From an uncultured Eubacteriales bacterium (lineage in GTDB: Bacteria > Bacillota > Clostridia > Peptostreptococcales > Anaerovoracaceae): a stretch of 64,000 bases of DNA. This document shows positions 51,834 through 61,636 of the stretch, in pieces. A model generated the notes under the pieces. The model worked only from the letters and a program-made list of their open reading frames with translations, had not been told where the DNA came from and ran no database searches. The first letter of the stretch is position 1. Every line of letters starts with the position of its first letter. Where the stretch lies: positions 54,525 to 118,524 of the forward strand of contig CADBXM010000003.1 of the NCBI GenBank assembly GCA_902798745.1. Reading direction: 5' to 3'. Position numbers and translations under genes: made by a program.

Positions 51834-54800
51834 TTAGCTTTCAACATTGACTTCTGTATCACGAACACTATCGATCGTAGATATCCCGATCGTCATCTCT
51901 TCAAGTACATCGAGCAGCATTCTCACTGTATCAAGTGAAGTCAGCATTGTAACGTTGTTCTCTGCCGCGCATCTTCTAATCTCCACTCCGTCACCGTAGT
52001 GCTTTGGCGACATTATGGTGCGGGTGTTGATCACATAGCTGACGTAGCCGGCACGTATCGCGTCTAAGATCTCGCTACTCCCTTCGCTTGGCTTACGCAG
52101 TCTGCTTGTTCTTATGCCATTTTCTTTCAACTTTGCCGCAGTGAACTCAGTAGCCTTTATATTGAAGCCCATATCATAGAAGCGCCTTATGAGAGGAATC
52201 GCCTCTTCTTTATCTTCATCCGCTATACTGGCAATGACAGTTCCGTATTTAGGAAGAGACAGTCCTGAAGCCGTAAGAGCCTTGAACGCAGCTCTATGCA
52301 GTATGTCATCGTAACCAATCGCTTCTCCCGTCGATTTCATCTCAGGTGACAGATATGTGTCCATGCCCCTTAGCTTAGAGAATGAAAAGGCCGGGACCTT
52401 GATATAGCTCCGTTTCTTCTCCGGTGGATATATTTCGAAAATACCCTGTTCCTGCAGAGACAGCCCGAGCATTGCAAGCGTCCCTATATCCGCAAGGCTA
52501 TAGCCACTCGCTTTCGAGATGAACGGCACGCTTCTTGATGACCTCGGATTTAGTTCGATAATAAATACCTCCCCTGCGCCATCGACTATGAACTGTATAT
52601 TGAACAATCCTACTATGCCTATGGCAATGCCAAGCTTTTCGGTATATTCAAGGATCACTGACCTGACATCATCTGTCAGGTTCACTGGCGGATAAATGCT
52701 TATGGAGTCTCCAGAATGCACTCCTGTCCTCTCGACCATTTCCATGATGCCCGGAACGAATACCCTTCGTCCGTCACAGACGGCATCTACCTCGACTTCC
52801 CTTCCGCGTATGTAACGGTCAACCAAAACAGGCTTGTCTTTGTCGATCCTCACCGCGTTCAGCAGATATTCTCTTAGTGATTCCTCAGATGTGACGATCT
52901 GCATCGCCCTGCCTCCAAGTACAAAGCTAGGCCTGACAAGGACAGGGTATCCGATCTCTGCGGCGGCTTGTACCCCTTCTTCTATGCTAGTGACGGCCCT
53001 GCCCTTAGGCTGCGGGATATCAAGTGATTCAAGTACCTTCTCGAACAAATCACGGTTTTCCGCCCTGTCTATCGCTTTGCTGTCAGTGCCCAGCATTTTG
53101 ACTCCGCGTTCCTCAAGAGAAGCCGCAAGATTTACGGCGGTCTGTCCACCCAGAGTCGAGATCACACCAAATGGCTTTTCAAGCTCCACTATGTTCATCA
53201 CATCCTCTGTGGCCAGGGGTTCAAAATACAGTTTGTCCGAGCTGGTATAGTCGGTCGAGACCGTCTCAGGATTGTTGTTTATTATTATCGCCTCGAAGCC
53301 GGCTTCACGTATCGTCCTTACCGCATGCACCGTTGAATAGTCGAATTCTACGCCCTGCCCTATGCGGATAGGGCCCGATCCGAGCACTATGATCTTGTCC
53401 CTGCCTGAAACATAGGACTCATTTTCTTTTTCGTATGTTGAATAGAAATATGGCACATAGCTCTCGAACTCCGAAGCGCATGTGTCTATCATCTTGTAAA
53501 CGGGAGTTATCCCTGCCTTCATTCTTAGCTCCGCGATCTCCTTTTCCGGCTTGTTCCATAGCCTACCAACTTCGCGATCGGAGAAGCCCATTTTCTTGGC
53601 TTCCCTGAGTATATCCGTGTCACTGGTATGCTCTTTTAGCGAGCTTTCCATTCTGACTATGTTTCGTATCTTGTATATGAAAAATCTATCTATTGCAGTT
53701 TTTTCATAGATCGCATCCGGATGCATCCCTCGCCTCAGAAGTTCTGCGACAGCATATATCCTGTCATCGGTCCCGATCTTTATATACTCAAGCAGATCGT
53801 TATCCGGTACGCTTTTAAATTTATCCAGATAAATATGACAAACGCCTGTTTCGAGTGATCTTATACCTTTAAGCAGGCTCTCCTCGAATGTCCTTCCTAT
53901 GCTCATCACTTCTCCGGTCGCTTTCATCTGCGTGGAAAGAGCATTGCTTGCATCTGCGAATTTATCGAACGGGAATCTAGGCAGTTTTGTGACCACATAG
54001 TCGAGAGCGGGCTCAAAGGCCGCTGGCGTGTTAGCAAGCTGTATTTCATCAAGAGTCATTCCTATGCCTATCTTCGCAGACACTCTGGCTATAGGATATC
54101 CGCTCGCCTTCGATGCCAAGGCAGAAGACCTTGAAACGCGAGGATTGACCTCTATCAGGTAGTACTGCGTCGAGAATGGATCCAGAGCGAACTGCACGTT
54201 GCATCCGCCCTCTATCTCAAGGGCACGGATCACTCTAAGCGCACTGTCCCTAAGCATCTGGTATTCCTTGTTAGTAAGCGTCTGAGATGGGCAAACTACG
54301 ATCGAATCGCCGGTGTGGATCCCGACCGGGTCTAGGTTTTCCATATTGCAGACTGTAATGGCCGTATCATTACTGTCGCGCATCACCTCATATTCGATTT
54401 CCTTGAATCCTTTGACACTTTTTTCTATCAGGACTTGGTGGACGGGCGAAAGTTCAAGGGCGTTTTTGATCATCTGCGACAGTTCATTCTCATCGTCAGC
54501 AAAGCCTCCGCCGGTACCGCCAAGGGTAAACGCGGGCCTGAGTACGACAGGATAACCGATCATTGCCGCAATGTGCTTAGCTTCTTCAGCGGAAGAAACT
54601 GTTTCCGAAGGCAGTACCGGCTCCCCAAGTCTTTCGCACAATCTTTTGAATTCATCTCTATCCTCTGCCATCTCAATCGAACTGCTTCGTGTTCCAAGCA
54701 GTTCAACACGGCACTCCCTCAAAACGCCTTTTTTCTCAAGCTGCATCGCCAGATTAAGCCCCGTCTGTCCGCCAATACCAGGCAATATCGCATCAGGCCT

Positions 54801-55043
54801 CTCATACCTGATTATTCTGGCAACGTATTCGAGGGTCAGTGGCTCCATATATACTTTGTCCGCTATGGAAGTGTCTGTCATTATGGTCGCGGGATTGGAA
54901 TTACAGAGTATGACCTCATAGCCTTCTTCCTTAAGAGCAAGGCAGGCCTGTGTCCCTGCGTAGTCGAATTCCGCCGCCTGCCCAATTACTATCGGGCCTG
55001 AGCCTATAACTAGTATGCTCTTTAGGTCGGTTCTTTTAGGCAT
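51834..55043 (-). CDS. carB: Carbamoyl-phosphate synthase large subunit
   Basis: 1069 residues with the full duplicated layout: first ATP-grasp half from MPKRTDLKSILVIGSGPIVIGQAAEFDYAG, second from DKIIVLGSGPIRIGQGVEFDY near 550, and a C-terminal MGS-like allosteric domain. GGTGGGFADDENEL in the first half and RPSFVLGGRAMQIV in the second bind ATP. Start at the ATG 55041-55043 after GAAGGAAGAAACA; a longer frame overlapping carA is rejected. Overlaps carA by eight bases and is followed by purF ten bases on. Supplies carbamoyl phosphate for pyrimidines and arginine. Confidence 0.96.
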   Translation of the reverse strand: MPKRTDLKSILVIGSGPIVIGQAAEFDYAGTQACLALKEEGYEVILCNSNPATIMTDTSIADKVYMEPLTLEYVARIIRYERPDAILPGIGGQTGLNLAMQLEKKGVLRECRVELLGTRSSSIEMAEDRDEFKRLCERLGEPVLPSETVSSAEEAKHIAAMIGYPVVLRPAFTLGGTGGGFADDENELSQMIKNALELSPVHQVLIEKSVKGFKEIEYEVMRDSNDTAITVCNMENLDPVGIHTGDSIVVCPSQTLTNKEYQMLRDSALRVIRALEIEGGCNVQFALDPFSTQYYLIEVNPRVSRSSALASKASGYPIARVSAKIGIGMTLDEIQLANTPAAFEPALDYVVTKLPRFPFDKFADASNALSTQMKATGEVMSIGRTFEESLLKGIRSLETGVCHIYLDKFKSVPDNDLLEYIKIGTDDRIYAVAELLRRGMHPDAIYEKTAIDRFFIYKIRNIVRMESSLKEHTSDTDILREAKKMGFSDREVGRLWNKPEKEIAELRMKAGITPVYKMIDTCASEFESYVPYFYSTYEKENESYVSGRDKIIVLGSGPIRIGQGVEFDYSTVHAVRTIREAGFEAIIINNNPETVSTDYTSSDKLYFEPLATEDVMNIVELEKPFGVISTLGGQTAVNLAASLEERGVKMLGTDSKAIDRAENRDLFEKVLESLDIPQPKGRAVTSIEEGVQAAAEIGYPVLVRPSFVLGGRAMQIVTSEESLREYLLNAVRIDKDKPVLVDRYIRGREVEVDAVCDGRRVFVPGIMEMVERTGVHSGDSISIYPPVNLTDDVRSVILEYTEKLGIAIGIVGLFNIQFIVDGAGEVFIIELNPRSSRSVPFISKASGYSLADIGTLAMLGLSLQEQGIFEIYPPEKKRSYIKVPAFSFSKLRGMDTYLSPEMKSTGEAIGYDDILHRAAFKALTASGLSLPKYGTVIASIADEDKEEAIPLIRRFYDMGFNIKATEFTAAKLKENGIRTSRLRKPSEGSSEILDAIRAGYVSYVINTRTIMSPKHYGDGVEIRRCAAENNVTMLTSLDTVRMLLDVLEEMTIGISTIDSVRDTEVNVES

Positions 55044-56130
55044 TGTTTCTTCCTTCTTCCATAAGATCGATGAAACGGTCGAAGAGATATCCGCTGTCCT
55101 GAGGCCCGGGTGCGCTTTCCGGGTGATATTGGACACTAAAAACTTTGTCCATCTCACACTTCATGCCTTCAATGGTGTTGTCGAGGATATTGATATGAGT
55201 TGCTGTCAGTGGTGTGCCTACAAGGCTTTCCCCATCCACCGCATAGGAATGATTCTGGGATGTTATTTCAATTTTCTCTGTTTCTTTGTTTTTTACAGGA
55301 TGATTTCCGCCTCGATGACCGAATTTGAGTTTATAAGTCCTAGCTCCATAGGCAAGCGCTATTATCTGGTGACCGAGACATATGCCGAATATAGGCTTGT
55401 AGCCTATCAGGCTGCGAATAGTCTCTATGGTTTCCTGAACATCCTCAGGATCCCCGGGGCCATTTGAAACAAACACACCATTAGGGCCGAGCTTTACTAT
55501 ATCTTCAGCAGATGTATTCCACGGAACGACTGTGACTTTGCAGCCTTTCCTGTTGAGCGACCTTACGATGTTCCTTTTCATTCCGCAGTCTATCGCCACG
55601 ACATGGTATTTTTCTTGATCGGCAGCCGATACCCACGGCTCGCTGCAGGTGACTCTGGATACAGAGTCGTGCGGGGCCTTGGCATTTTTGATTATGTCCA
55701 GCCCTTCATCCAGAGATACTTCTGGAGATGTGATGAGCGCTTTGCGGCTTCCTATGTCCCTGATCGATCTTCCGATCATTCTGGTATCCACGCCATATAT
55801 TCCGGTGATTCCGAATCTTTTCATCACACTTCCAAGTGTCTCTTTGCTCCTATAGTTTGAAGGCTCATCATTATATTCATGAACAACAAGAGCCCCTATC
55901 GAAGGAATCTCTGTTTCATAATCGTCATCATTCATTCCATAGTTGCCGATCAAAGGGTAAGTCATAACTACAGCTTGATCGGTGTATGACGGATCGGATA
56001 TTATTTCCTGGTAGCCCGTCATAGATGTATTGAATACTATTTCAAGCACCTTTTCCTGATCAGCACCGAATCCATACCCATAGTATTCCTCACCGCTTTC
56101 GAGTATGATCTTCCTTGTATAATCACTCAT
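55036..56130 (-). CDS. carA: Carbamoyl-phosphate synthase small (glutaminase) subunit
   Basis: 364 residues. N-terminal GEEYYGYGFGA and MTGYQEIISDPSY blocks, then a class I amidotransferase with the nucleophile in FGICLGHQIIALAYG near 245 and the histidine/glutamate pair in VQYHPESAPGP near 335. Hydrolyses glutamine and channels ammonia to CarB. Overlaps both the upstream deacetylase gene and carB by eight bases, so the three are translationally coupled. No pyrimidine-specific attenuator is visible before it because it is internal to the operon. Confidence 0.95.
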   Translation of the reverse strand: MSDYTRKIILESGEEYYGYGFGADQEKVLEIVFNTSMTGYQEIISDPSYTDQAVVMTYPLIGNYGMNDDDYETEIPSIGALVVHEYNDEPSNYRSKETLGSVMKRFGITGIYGVDTRMIGRSIRDIGSRKALITSPEVSLDEGLDIIKNAKAPHDSVSRVTCSEPWVSAADQEKYHVVAIDCGMKRNIVRSLNRKGCKVTVVPWNTSAEDIVKLGPNGVFVSNGPGDPEDVQETIETIRSLIGYKPIFGICLGHQIIALAYGARTYKLKFGHRGGNHPVKNKETEKIEITSQNHSYAVDGESLVGTPLTATHINILDNTIEGMKCEMDKVFSVQYHPESAPGPQDSGYLFDRFIDLMEEGRNNA

Positions 56131-57304
56131 CGCTCTCCTCCATCAGATAAGACCAAACAACATATGCATGCATAACTGCCAGCTCAGTCACCACATTCTC
56201 CTCAGTAAGGAATGCCGGATTATGGAGAGGCAAAGAGCAGCCTGCTCCAATGTGGTAGAAGGAGCCGGGTGCCTTGTCGAGGAAAAGACCGAAATCCTCG
56301 CTTATCATGATCGGCTCTTTTATTACATGCACCTTTTCTTCTCCGAATGTCTCGCGGGCTGCTCTGAAAGCAAGGTCGGTCATGTTCTTTTCGTTCACGA
56401 CACCGGGATAGCTGTGTATAAAGTCGATTTCTGCGGCCGTGCCTGTCCTGTCAGCTATAGATCTGACAGTCTCTTTGAAAGCCTTCTCCATTCTGCTGCG
56501 ATTTTCCGGTCCGAGAGTCCTGATTATTCCTTCAAATTCTGCTTCTCCGGGCATGATATTCCCGGCGTTGCCGGACTGCATTCTGCCAACGGTCAGCACG
56601 CACTTATCCTTTGTCACCTTAGGAGGCAGTGCCAGGAGCTCCGTGACCATTTCAGCGGCCGCAGCAAGAGCGTCTATGCCCTTTTCTCTGACTGCTCCGT
56701 GCGATGTGATGCCCTTGACCTTTACCTCGAACATGTCTGAGGCGGCGTAGAACTTATCGTAGCGCACCCCTATATGTCCTGCCGGAAGATCCGGACTGAC
56801 ATGCGCGCCAAAAACGGCCGTCACTCCATCAAGACAGCCTTCCCTGACCATCCTTTCAGCTCCTCCGTTTCCTTCTTCATCAGGCTCGAACAGGAATATC
56901 ACGTTTCCCTTAAGTGCGCCTCTGTGTTCAGACAGTAACCTCGCTGCTCCAAGCGCTGCTGCAGTGTGCACATCATGACCGCACGCATGCATGACTCCGG
57001 GCACCTCCGACGCGAATGAAGCACCGGTGATCTCACTAAGCGGAAGCGCATCCATATCGGCTCTTATAGCAACTGTTTTGGCTGAGCCACTCTCTGAGCC
57101 TTCGTTATCGCATCTCAACATACCAACGACAGCCGTGTCCAAGACCCTCTTTGTTGCTATTCCGAGCCCATTCAGGTATCGTTCTACAAGTTCGGCTGTA
57201 CGGTACTCATGATTTCCCATCTCAGGATGTCTGTGGATGGTCATCCTTAATTCTTTTATCTCATCCGCGAATCTCTCCGCGTCTCTTCTGAAAGTCTGCG
57301 TCAT
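56123..57304 (-). CDS. dapL: M20 amidohydrolase, likely N-acetyldiaminopimelate deacetylase
   Basis: 393 residues of the M20D/hippurate-hydrolase class. RMTIHRHPEMGNHEYRTAEL near 20, MHACGHDVHTAAALGAARLL near 105 (metal ligands) and FLFEPDEEGNGGAERMV near 138 are family blocks; EPIMISEDFGLFL near 335 is the C-terminal metal site. The general family hydrolyses N-acyl amino acids. Flanking dapH, dapF and the aminotransferase indicate N-acetyl-L,L-diaminopimelate. The gene symbol is used by some annotators for another enzyme, so it is tentative. Start ATG 57302-57304 overlaps the dapF stop as ATGA. Confidence 0.83.
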   Translation of the reverse strand: MTQTFRRDAERFADEIKELRMTIHRHPEMGNHEYRTAELVERYLNGLGIATKRVLDTAVVGMLRCDNEGSESGSAKTVAIRADMDALPLSEITGASFASEVPGVMHACGHDVHTAAALGAARLLSEHRGALKGNVIFLFEPDEEGNGGAERMVREGCLDGVTAVFGAHVSPDLPAGHIGVRYDKFYAASDMFEVKVKGITSHGAVREKGIDALAAAAEMVTELLALPPKVTKDKCVLTVGRMQSGNAGNIMPGEAEFEGIIRTLGPENRSRMEKAFKETVRSIADRTGTAAEIDFIHSYPGVVNEKNMTDLAFRAARETFGEEKVHVIKEPIMISEDFGLFLDKAPGSFYHIGAGCSLPLHNPAFLTEENVVTELAVMHAYVVWSYLMEESDE

Positions 57305-58164
57305 TTGATTTCTCCGGTGAATACGGTTACAGCCGGTCCGGTCATAAAGCACCGGCCCGTTGCCATGTCGCACTCTATCTCGAGGTCTCCTCCCTTGAGA
57401 TGTACAAGCACTTTGCTTTCCAGTTTTTCGGTAAAACGTCCTGCAGCTACTGCTGCTGTCGCTCCCGTGCCACACGCGTATGTCTCTCCCGAACCTCTTT
57501 CCCAGACACGGAAGCTTATCTCTTCAGGACTGATCAGCTCTATGAATTCCGAATTGACTCCATTCGGAAATCTGCCGGAGCTTTCTATTGCCGGTCCTAT
57601 AGTTTCAAGCGGGATACCGCCAAGCGCATCGCATGATCTGTCTCCATAGAACGATTCTTCAGCGGCATATTCGGACAGATCGGGATTATCTTCAAGGAAG
57701 AACACCGCATGAGGATTTCCCGTATTGACTGCCGTGAAGCAAAGATCTTTTCCGCCTATAGTTAGATGCTCGGATGCCTCGGAAATAACAGCTATACCCA
57801 TATCAACGGTCGCGCCTACAGCCTTGCCCTCTCTTATATCAAGTCTGACTTCCTTCACGCCGGCTCTCGTATCTATCGACACGTTCGTCTTTTCCGGCGG
57901 GACCATCCCATTGTCATATATATACTTGGCGACGCATCTGACCCCGTTACCGCACATTGCCCCCTCGGATCCGTCTCGGTTGAACATGTGCATGAAGGCA
58001 TCAGCCCTTTCCGATGGTTCTATGAGTATAAGTCCGTCACTCCCTATACCGTATCGTCTGTCTGAGAGCTCAATGGCCAGGCTTGATGGATCTTGCACGC
58101 TTTCTTCAAAGCAGTTAACGTATATATAATCGTTTCCGCATCCTTGCATTTTAGTGAATCTCAT
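57301..58164 (-). CDS. dapF: Diaminopimelate epimerase
   Basis: 287 residues. The two catalytic cysteines are visible in AMCGNGVRCVAKYI near 73 and ETYACGTGATAAVAAG near 228. N-terminal FTKMQGCGNDYIYV is the standard start. Converts L,L- to meso-diaminopimelate for lysine and peptidoglycan. Shares TAATG with the aminotransferase gene and ATGA with the deacetylase gene. Confidence 0.95.
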   Translation of the reverse strand: MRFTKMQGCGNDYIYVNCFEESVQDPSSLAIELSDRRYGIGSDGLILIEPSERADAFMHMFNRDGSEGAMCGNGVRCVAKYIYDNGMVPPEKTNVSIDTRAGVKEVRLDIREGKAVGATVDMGIAVISEASEHLTIGGKDLCFTAVNTGNPHAVFFLEDNPDLSEYAAEESFYGDRSCDALGGIPLETIGPAIESSGRFPNGVNSEFIELISPEEISFRVWERGSGETYACGTGATAAVAAGRFTEKLESKVLVHLKGGDLEIECDMATGRCFMTGPAVTVFTGEIK

Positions 58165-59318
58165 TATTTGAGCCCTCCATTTTCAGAAGTGAGAAACCTC
58201 TCAAGCCGATCCAGCCCCTCCCGGAGAGAGTCCATGCTGCAGCAATATGAGATCCTTATGTGATCATCACAGCCAAACGCTGCTCCCGGTGTGACGGCTA
58301 CCCCGGCTTCTCGTACAAGGCGTTCCGCAAACTCAAACGACCCTTTTCCGTATCTTTTTATCGACGGGAAAACATAAAAAGCGCCTTCAGGAGTCCCTGT
58401 CTCAAGACCCATATCGCTCAGCCTGCTTACAACATAATCTCTCCGGCTTCTGTAATCTTCGACCATGTAGGATGTATCGGTATCCAGCGCGGTGATACAA
58501 GCCTTCTGCATCATTGACGGAGTAGAAACGACATTGAACTGATGCACCAGTTCAAGTCTCTCTTTCACAGAAGTGTCTGCCATCAGATACCCCATTCTCC
58601 AGCCCGTCATAGCATAAGGCTTTGAGAAGCTCTGTACTGCAAGTATCTGTTCCTTGATATCACAGTATTCCGCAAAGCTGTGGTAATCACTGCTGTAAAA
58701 AAGCGACCTGTATACATCATCACATATGACAAAGATGTCCTTTCCCTTAACTGCTTCATAAACCGTTCGCAGGCTCTCTTCGTCATAAACGCAGCCGGTC
58801 GGATTATTTGGAGAGTTGAGTATCACAGCCTTTGTCCTGCTGCTTATAAGCGGCTCAAGATCGTCTTTTCTTATTTGGAATCCCGTAGCGGCCGTATCCA
58901 TATGAACACTCACTCCCCTACAGAGGTTCACTATCTGCTCATACAGAACAAAAGCCGGCATGGGGATGATCACCTCATCACCCGGGTCAAGTATTCCCAA
59001 AAGTGATACGAACAGCGCCTCGGTTGCGCCTGCAGTAACGATGATCTCATCTGTGCTGTACTCGAGGCCCCTCGATTTCTCGAACTTCGAGATATGCTCA
59101 CGCAGAGCTCTGCTTCCGTTATTCTCTATATAATGTGTATCGCCTTCCGCGACAGATTCGCTGACTTTGATTTTTATCGCTTCGGGGGTATCAAAGTCCG
59201 GCTCACCAAGAGTAAGCCTTACACAGCCCGGAACAGATGAGGCCAATTTTGAAAAGTCCCTTATCGCACTTCTTTTCAAGCTGTATACTGCCTGATTCAT
59301 GTGTTCATGAATTGCCAT
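58164..59318 (-). CDS. patA: Class I/II aminotransferase, likely N-acetyl-LL-diaminopimelate aminotransferase
   Basis: 384 residues. LTLGEPDFDTPEAIK near 35, NSPNNPTGCVYDEES near 165, PLP lysine in QSFSKPYAMTGWRMGYL near 228, and HIRISYCCSMD near 355. MAIHEHMNQAVYSLKRS is the N-terminus, preceded by GCGGAGGTCAAA; a longer frame would overlap dapH. Position between dapH and dapF points to the acetylated-intermediate transamination of the acetylase pathway; other acidic or aromatic substrates are possible. Confidence 0.85.
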   Translation of the reverse strand: MAIHEHMNQAVYSLKRSAIRDFSKLASSVPGCVRLTLGEPDFDTPEAIKIKVSESVAEGDTHYIENNGSRALREHISKFEKSRGLEYSTDEIIVTAGATEALFVSLLGILDPGDEVIIPMPAFVLYEQIVNLCRGVSVHMDTAATGFQIRKDDLEPLISSRTKAVILNSPNNPTGCVYDEESLRTVYEAVKGKDIFVICDDVYRSLFYSSDYHSFAEYCDIKEQILAVQSFSKPYAMTGWRMGYLMADTSVKERLELVHQFNVVSTPSMMQKACITALDTDTSYMVEDYRSRRDYVVSRLSDMGLETGTPEGAFYVFPSIKRYGKGSFEFAERLVREAGVAVTPGAAFGCDDHIRISYCCSMDSLREGLDRLERFLTSENGGLK

Positions 59319-59331
59319 TTTGACCTCCGCC

Positions 59332-60024
59332 TTACAGATTTCTGAGTCCCTTTTCAAGCGCTGTTTTCATAGAAGTCTTGTCGTCTTTGGCCTTGATTAC
59401 TCTGGCAGGGCATCCCACAACTACCATTCCCGGCTGGACGTCCTCTGTTACGATAGCGCCGGCAGCCACAACAGCACCCTTCCCGATCCGAACGCCTTCT
59501 ATCACTACGGCATTTGCTCCAACGAGCACGTCGTCTTCTACGATAACAGGGACCGCAGAAGCCGGTTCGACTACACCTGCGAGGACAGCGCCGGCGCCTA
59601 TGTGGCAGTTTTTGCCTACTTCAGCTCTTCCCCCAACGACAGCCCCCATATCTATCATCGTGCCTTCGCCGATGACCGCGCCTATATTGATAACAGCACC
59701 CATCATGATCACGGCATTATCGCCTATTTCAACCTTCTCTCTTATGAAGGCTCCGGGCTCTATTCTCGCATGAAGGCTCTTGGTATCCAGCAGATGGAGC
59801 GCGCTGTTTCGGCAGTCGTTCTCTATTACGATGTCTTCGATCCTGTCGCTGCTTCTCTTTACTATCTCTTCCAGCTCATTCCAGTCTCCGAAAACTATCT
59901 TGTCGCTTACACCGAATACCTTTGCGCTTCCGTAATCTATCGGTGCATTTTCTTTGACGTACATTCTGACCGGTGTCTTCTTCTCTGCGGTACTGATCAG
60001 TTCAATGATTTCCTGTGCGTTCAT
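59332..60024 (-). CDS. dapH: Tetrahydrodipicolinate N-acetyltransferase
   Basis: 230 residues. The C-terminal two-thirds is a left-handed beta-helix of hexapeptide repeats ([59 protein letters not shown]); the N-terminal helical domain [19 protein letters not shown] is typical of DapH rather than the longer succinyltransferase DapD. It acetylates tetrahydrodipicolinate with acetyl-CoA. 16 bases after asnB. It fixes this organism to the acetylase branch of lysine synthesis. Confidence 0.93.
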   Translation of the reverse strand: MNAQEIIELISTAEKKTPVRMYVKENAPIDYGSAKVFGVSDKIVFGDWNELEEIVKRSSDRIEDIVIENDCRNSALHLLDTKSLHARIEPGAFIREKVEIGDNAVIMMGAVINIGAVIGEGTMIDMGAVVGGRAEVGKNCHIGAGAVLAGVVEPASAVPVIVEDDVLVGANAVVIEGVRIGKGAVVAAGAIVTEDVQPGMVVVGCPARVIKAKDDKTSMKTALEKGLRNL

Positions 60025-60040
60025 GGCTTCACTCTCCTCC

Positions 60041-61624
60041 TTATTTACCGCTGTCTCCGTAGTTGGAGAGCACTCTCGCTGATGGGTCGTCTACATCGCA
60101 GCCTTCCCACGCTTTATTAGGCATCCAGAAGTCTACGATCATCTCCGCTTGGCCCGGATAATATTTTTCGAATATGTCTCTGTACAAAAGTGACTCTTTA
60201 GTGAACGGCCTTGCATGATCATATTTGCGGCATCCCGCCATGAACTCCTCGTCGGAGTACTTGTGCTCCGCGTACTCCTTGAGATCATCCACCATCGAGT
60301 GGCCGACCGCATCAGAGAACGCTGCTTTTTCTCTCCAAAGGATCTCATCCGGCAAGTAGTCACCTTCGAACGCCTTTCTGAGAAGATATTTGCCCTTGCC
60401 ATATTTGTTCAGCTTGATCTCAGGGTCTATCGACATAACGTACTCGACAAACGCGAGATCACCGAATGGAACTCTGCCTTCAAGGGAGTTTCCTGAAATG
60501 CAGCGGTCTGCTCTTAGCACATCGTACATATGGATCTCTCGTATGCGCTTACATGCCTCTTCTTGGAAAGCCTCCGCTGACGGTGCAAAATCCGTATATT
60601 TGTAGCCGAAAAGCTCATCAGATATCTCACCTGTCAGGATGACGCGGATATCTGTCTGCTCGTGGATGGCTTTGCAGACAAGGTACATACCTATCGATGC
60701 TCTTATAGTCGTGATGTCATAAGTCCCAAGGAGCCATATGACTTGCTCAAGCGCGTCCAGAACATCCTGTCTGCTGATTATCACCTCGGTATGGTCGCTT
60801 CCGATGAAATCGGCAACTTTCTTAGCATATTTGAGGTCGATAGCATCTACGTCCATTCCAATGGCGAAGGTCCTGATCGGCGCCTCAGACTCCCTGGCAG
60901 CTATAGAGCAGACCAGCGATGAGTCGAGCCCTCCCGAAAGCAGGAATCCTACTTTGGCATCAGCCACCAAACGCTTTCTGACACCTTCAGTCAGCAATGT
61001 ATTTATGTTGGCGCAGATCTCAGCAATGTCTCCTTTGACACATTCCTTCACCAAAGTCATGTCCCTATACCTTGTGAATTCCCCATTCCGCCAGTAACAT
61101 CCCGGTGGAAACGGCATCACTTTGCTGCAGATACTAAGGAGGCTCTTAGGTTCGCTTGCGAAAGCGATGCATCCTTCACTGTCATATCCGTAGTAAAGCG
61201 GCCTTATCCCGATCGGATCTCTTGCCGCTATGAATTCATCTGACCTGCCATCATAAATGACGCAAACAAACTCAGCATCTAGTTTTTCGAACATATCTGT
61301 GCCATATTCAAACCATAGCGGCAGCAGTATTTCGCAGTCAGAGTCGGATTTGAAGGTATAACCTTTCTCTTCGAGTTCCCTTCTGGTTTTCTTAAAACCA
61401 TATAGCTCACCATTGCAGACTACGGTGCACCCGTCCCTCATGAAAGGCTGCATCCCGCCGGATGTCAGGTCCATAATGGAAAGCCTGTGAAAGCCCATTA
61501 TGCCTTTACTGTCAACATCAACGATGCGAGTATCATCAGGACCTCTGTATTTTGTCAGCGCAAAAGCCTCTCCAAATTCCGGAAGAGTCGTAAGGCTTCC
61601 GGTCGTTGTCATTATTGTGCACAT
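60041..61624 (-). CDS. asnB: Glutamine-hydrolysing asparagine synthase
   Basis: 527 residues, AsnB length. The N-terminal Cys2 is the glutaminase nucleophile; MCTIMTTTG has Thr in place of the common Gly3. [21 protein letters not shown] and [12 protein letters not shown] complete the class II amidotransferase. The synthetase domain has the PP-loop [13 protein letters not shown] near 230, [17 protein letters not shown] near 340 and [10 protein letters not shown]. Transfers glutamine nitrogen to aspartate. Twelve bases after the glutamine synthetase gene, from which it may take its glutamine. Confidence 0.93.
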   Translation of the reverse strand: MCTIMTTTGSLTTLPEFGEAFALTKYRGPDDTRIVDVDSKGIMGFHRLSIMDLTSGGMQPFMRDGCTVVCNGELYGFKKTRRELEEKGYTFKSDSDCEILLPLWFEYGTDMFEKLDAEFVCVIYDGRSDEFIAARDPIGIRPLYYGYDSEGCIAFASEPKSLLSICSKVMPFPPGCYWRNGEFTRYRDMTLVKECVKGDIAEICANINTLLTEGVRKRLVADAKVGFLLSGGLDSSLVCSIAARESEAPIRTFAIGMDVDAIDLKYAKKVADFIGSDHTEVIISRQDVLDALEQVIWLLGTYDITTIRASIGMYLVCKAIHEQTDIRVILTGEISDELFGYKYTDFAPSAEAFQEEACKRIREIHMYDVLRADRCISGNSLEGRVPFGDLAFVEYVMSIDPEIKLNKYGKGKYLLRKAFEGDYLPDEILWREKAAFSDAVGHSMVDDLKEYAEHKYSDEEFMAGCRKYDHARPFTKESLLYRDIFEKYYPGQAEMIVDFWMPNKAWEGCDVDDPSARVLSNYGDSGK

Positions 61625-61636
61625 ATCCCAGCCTCC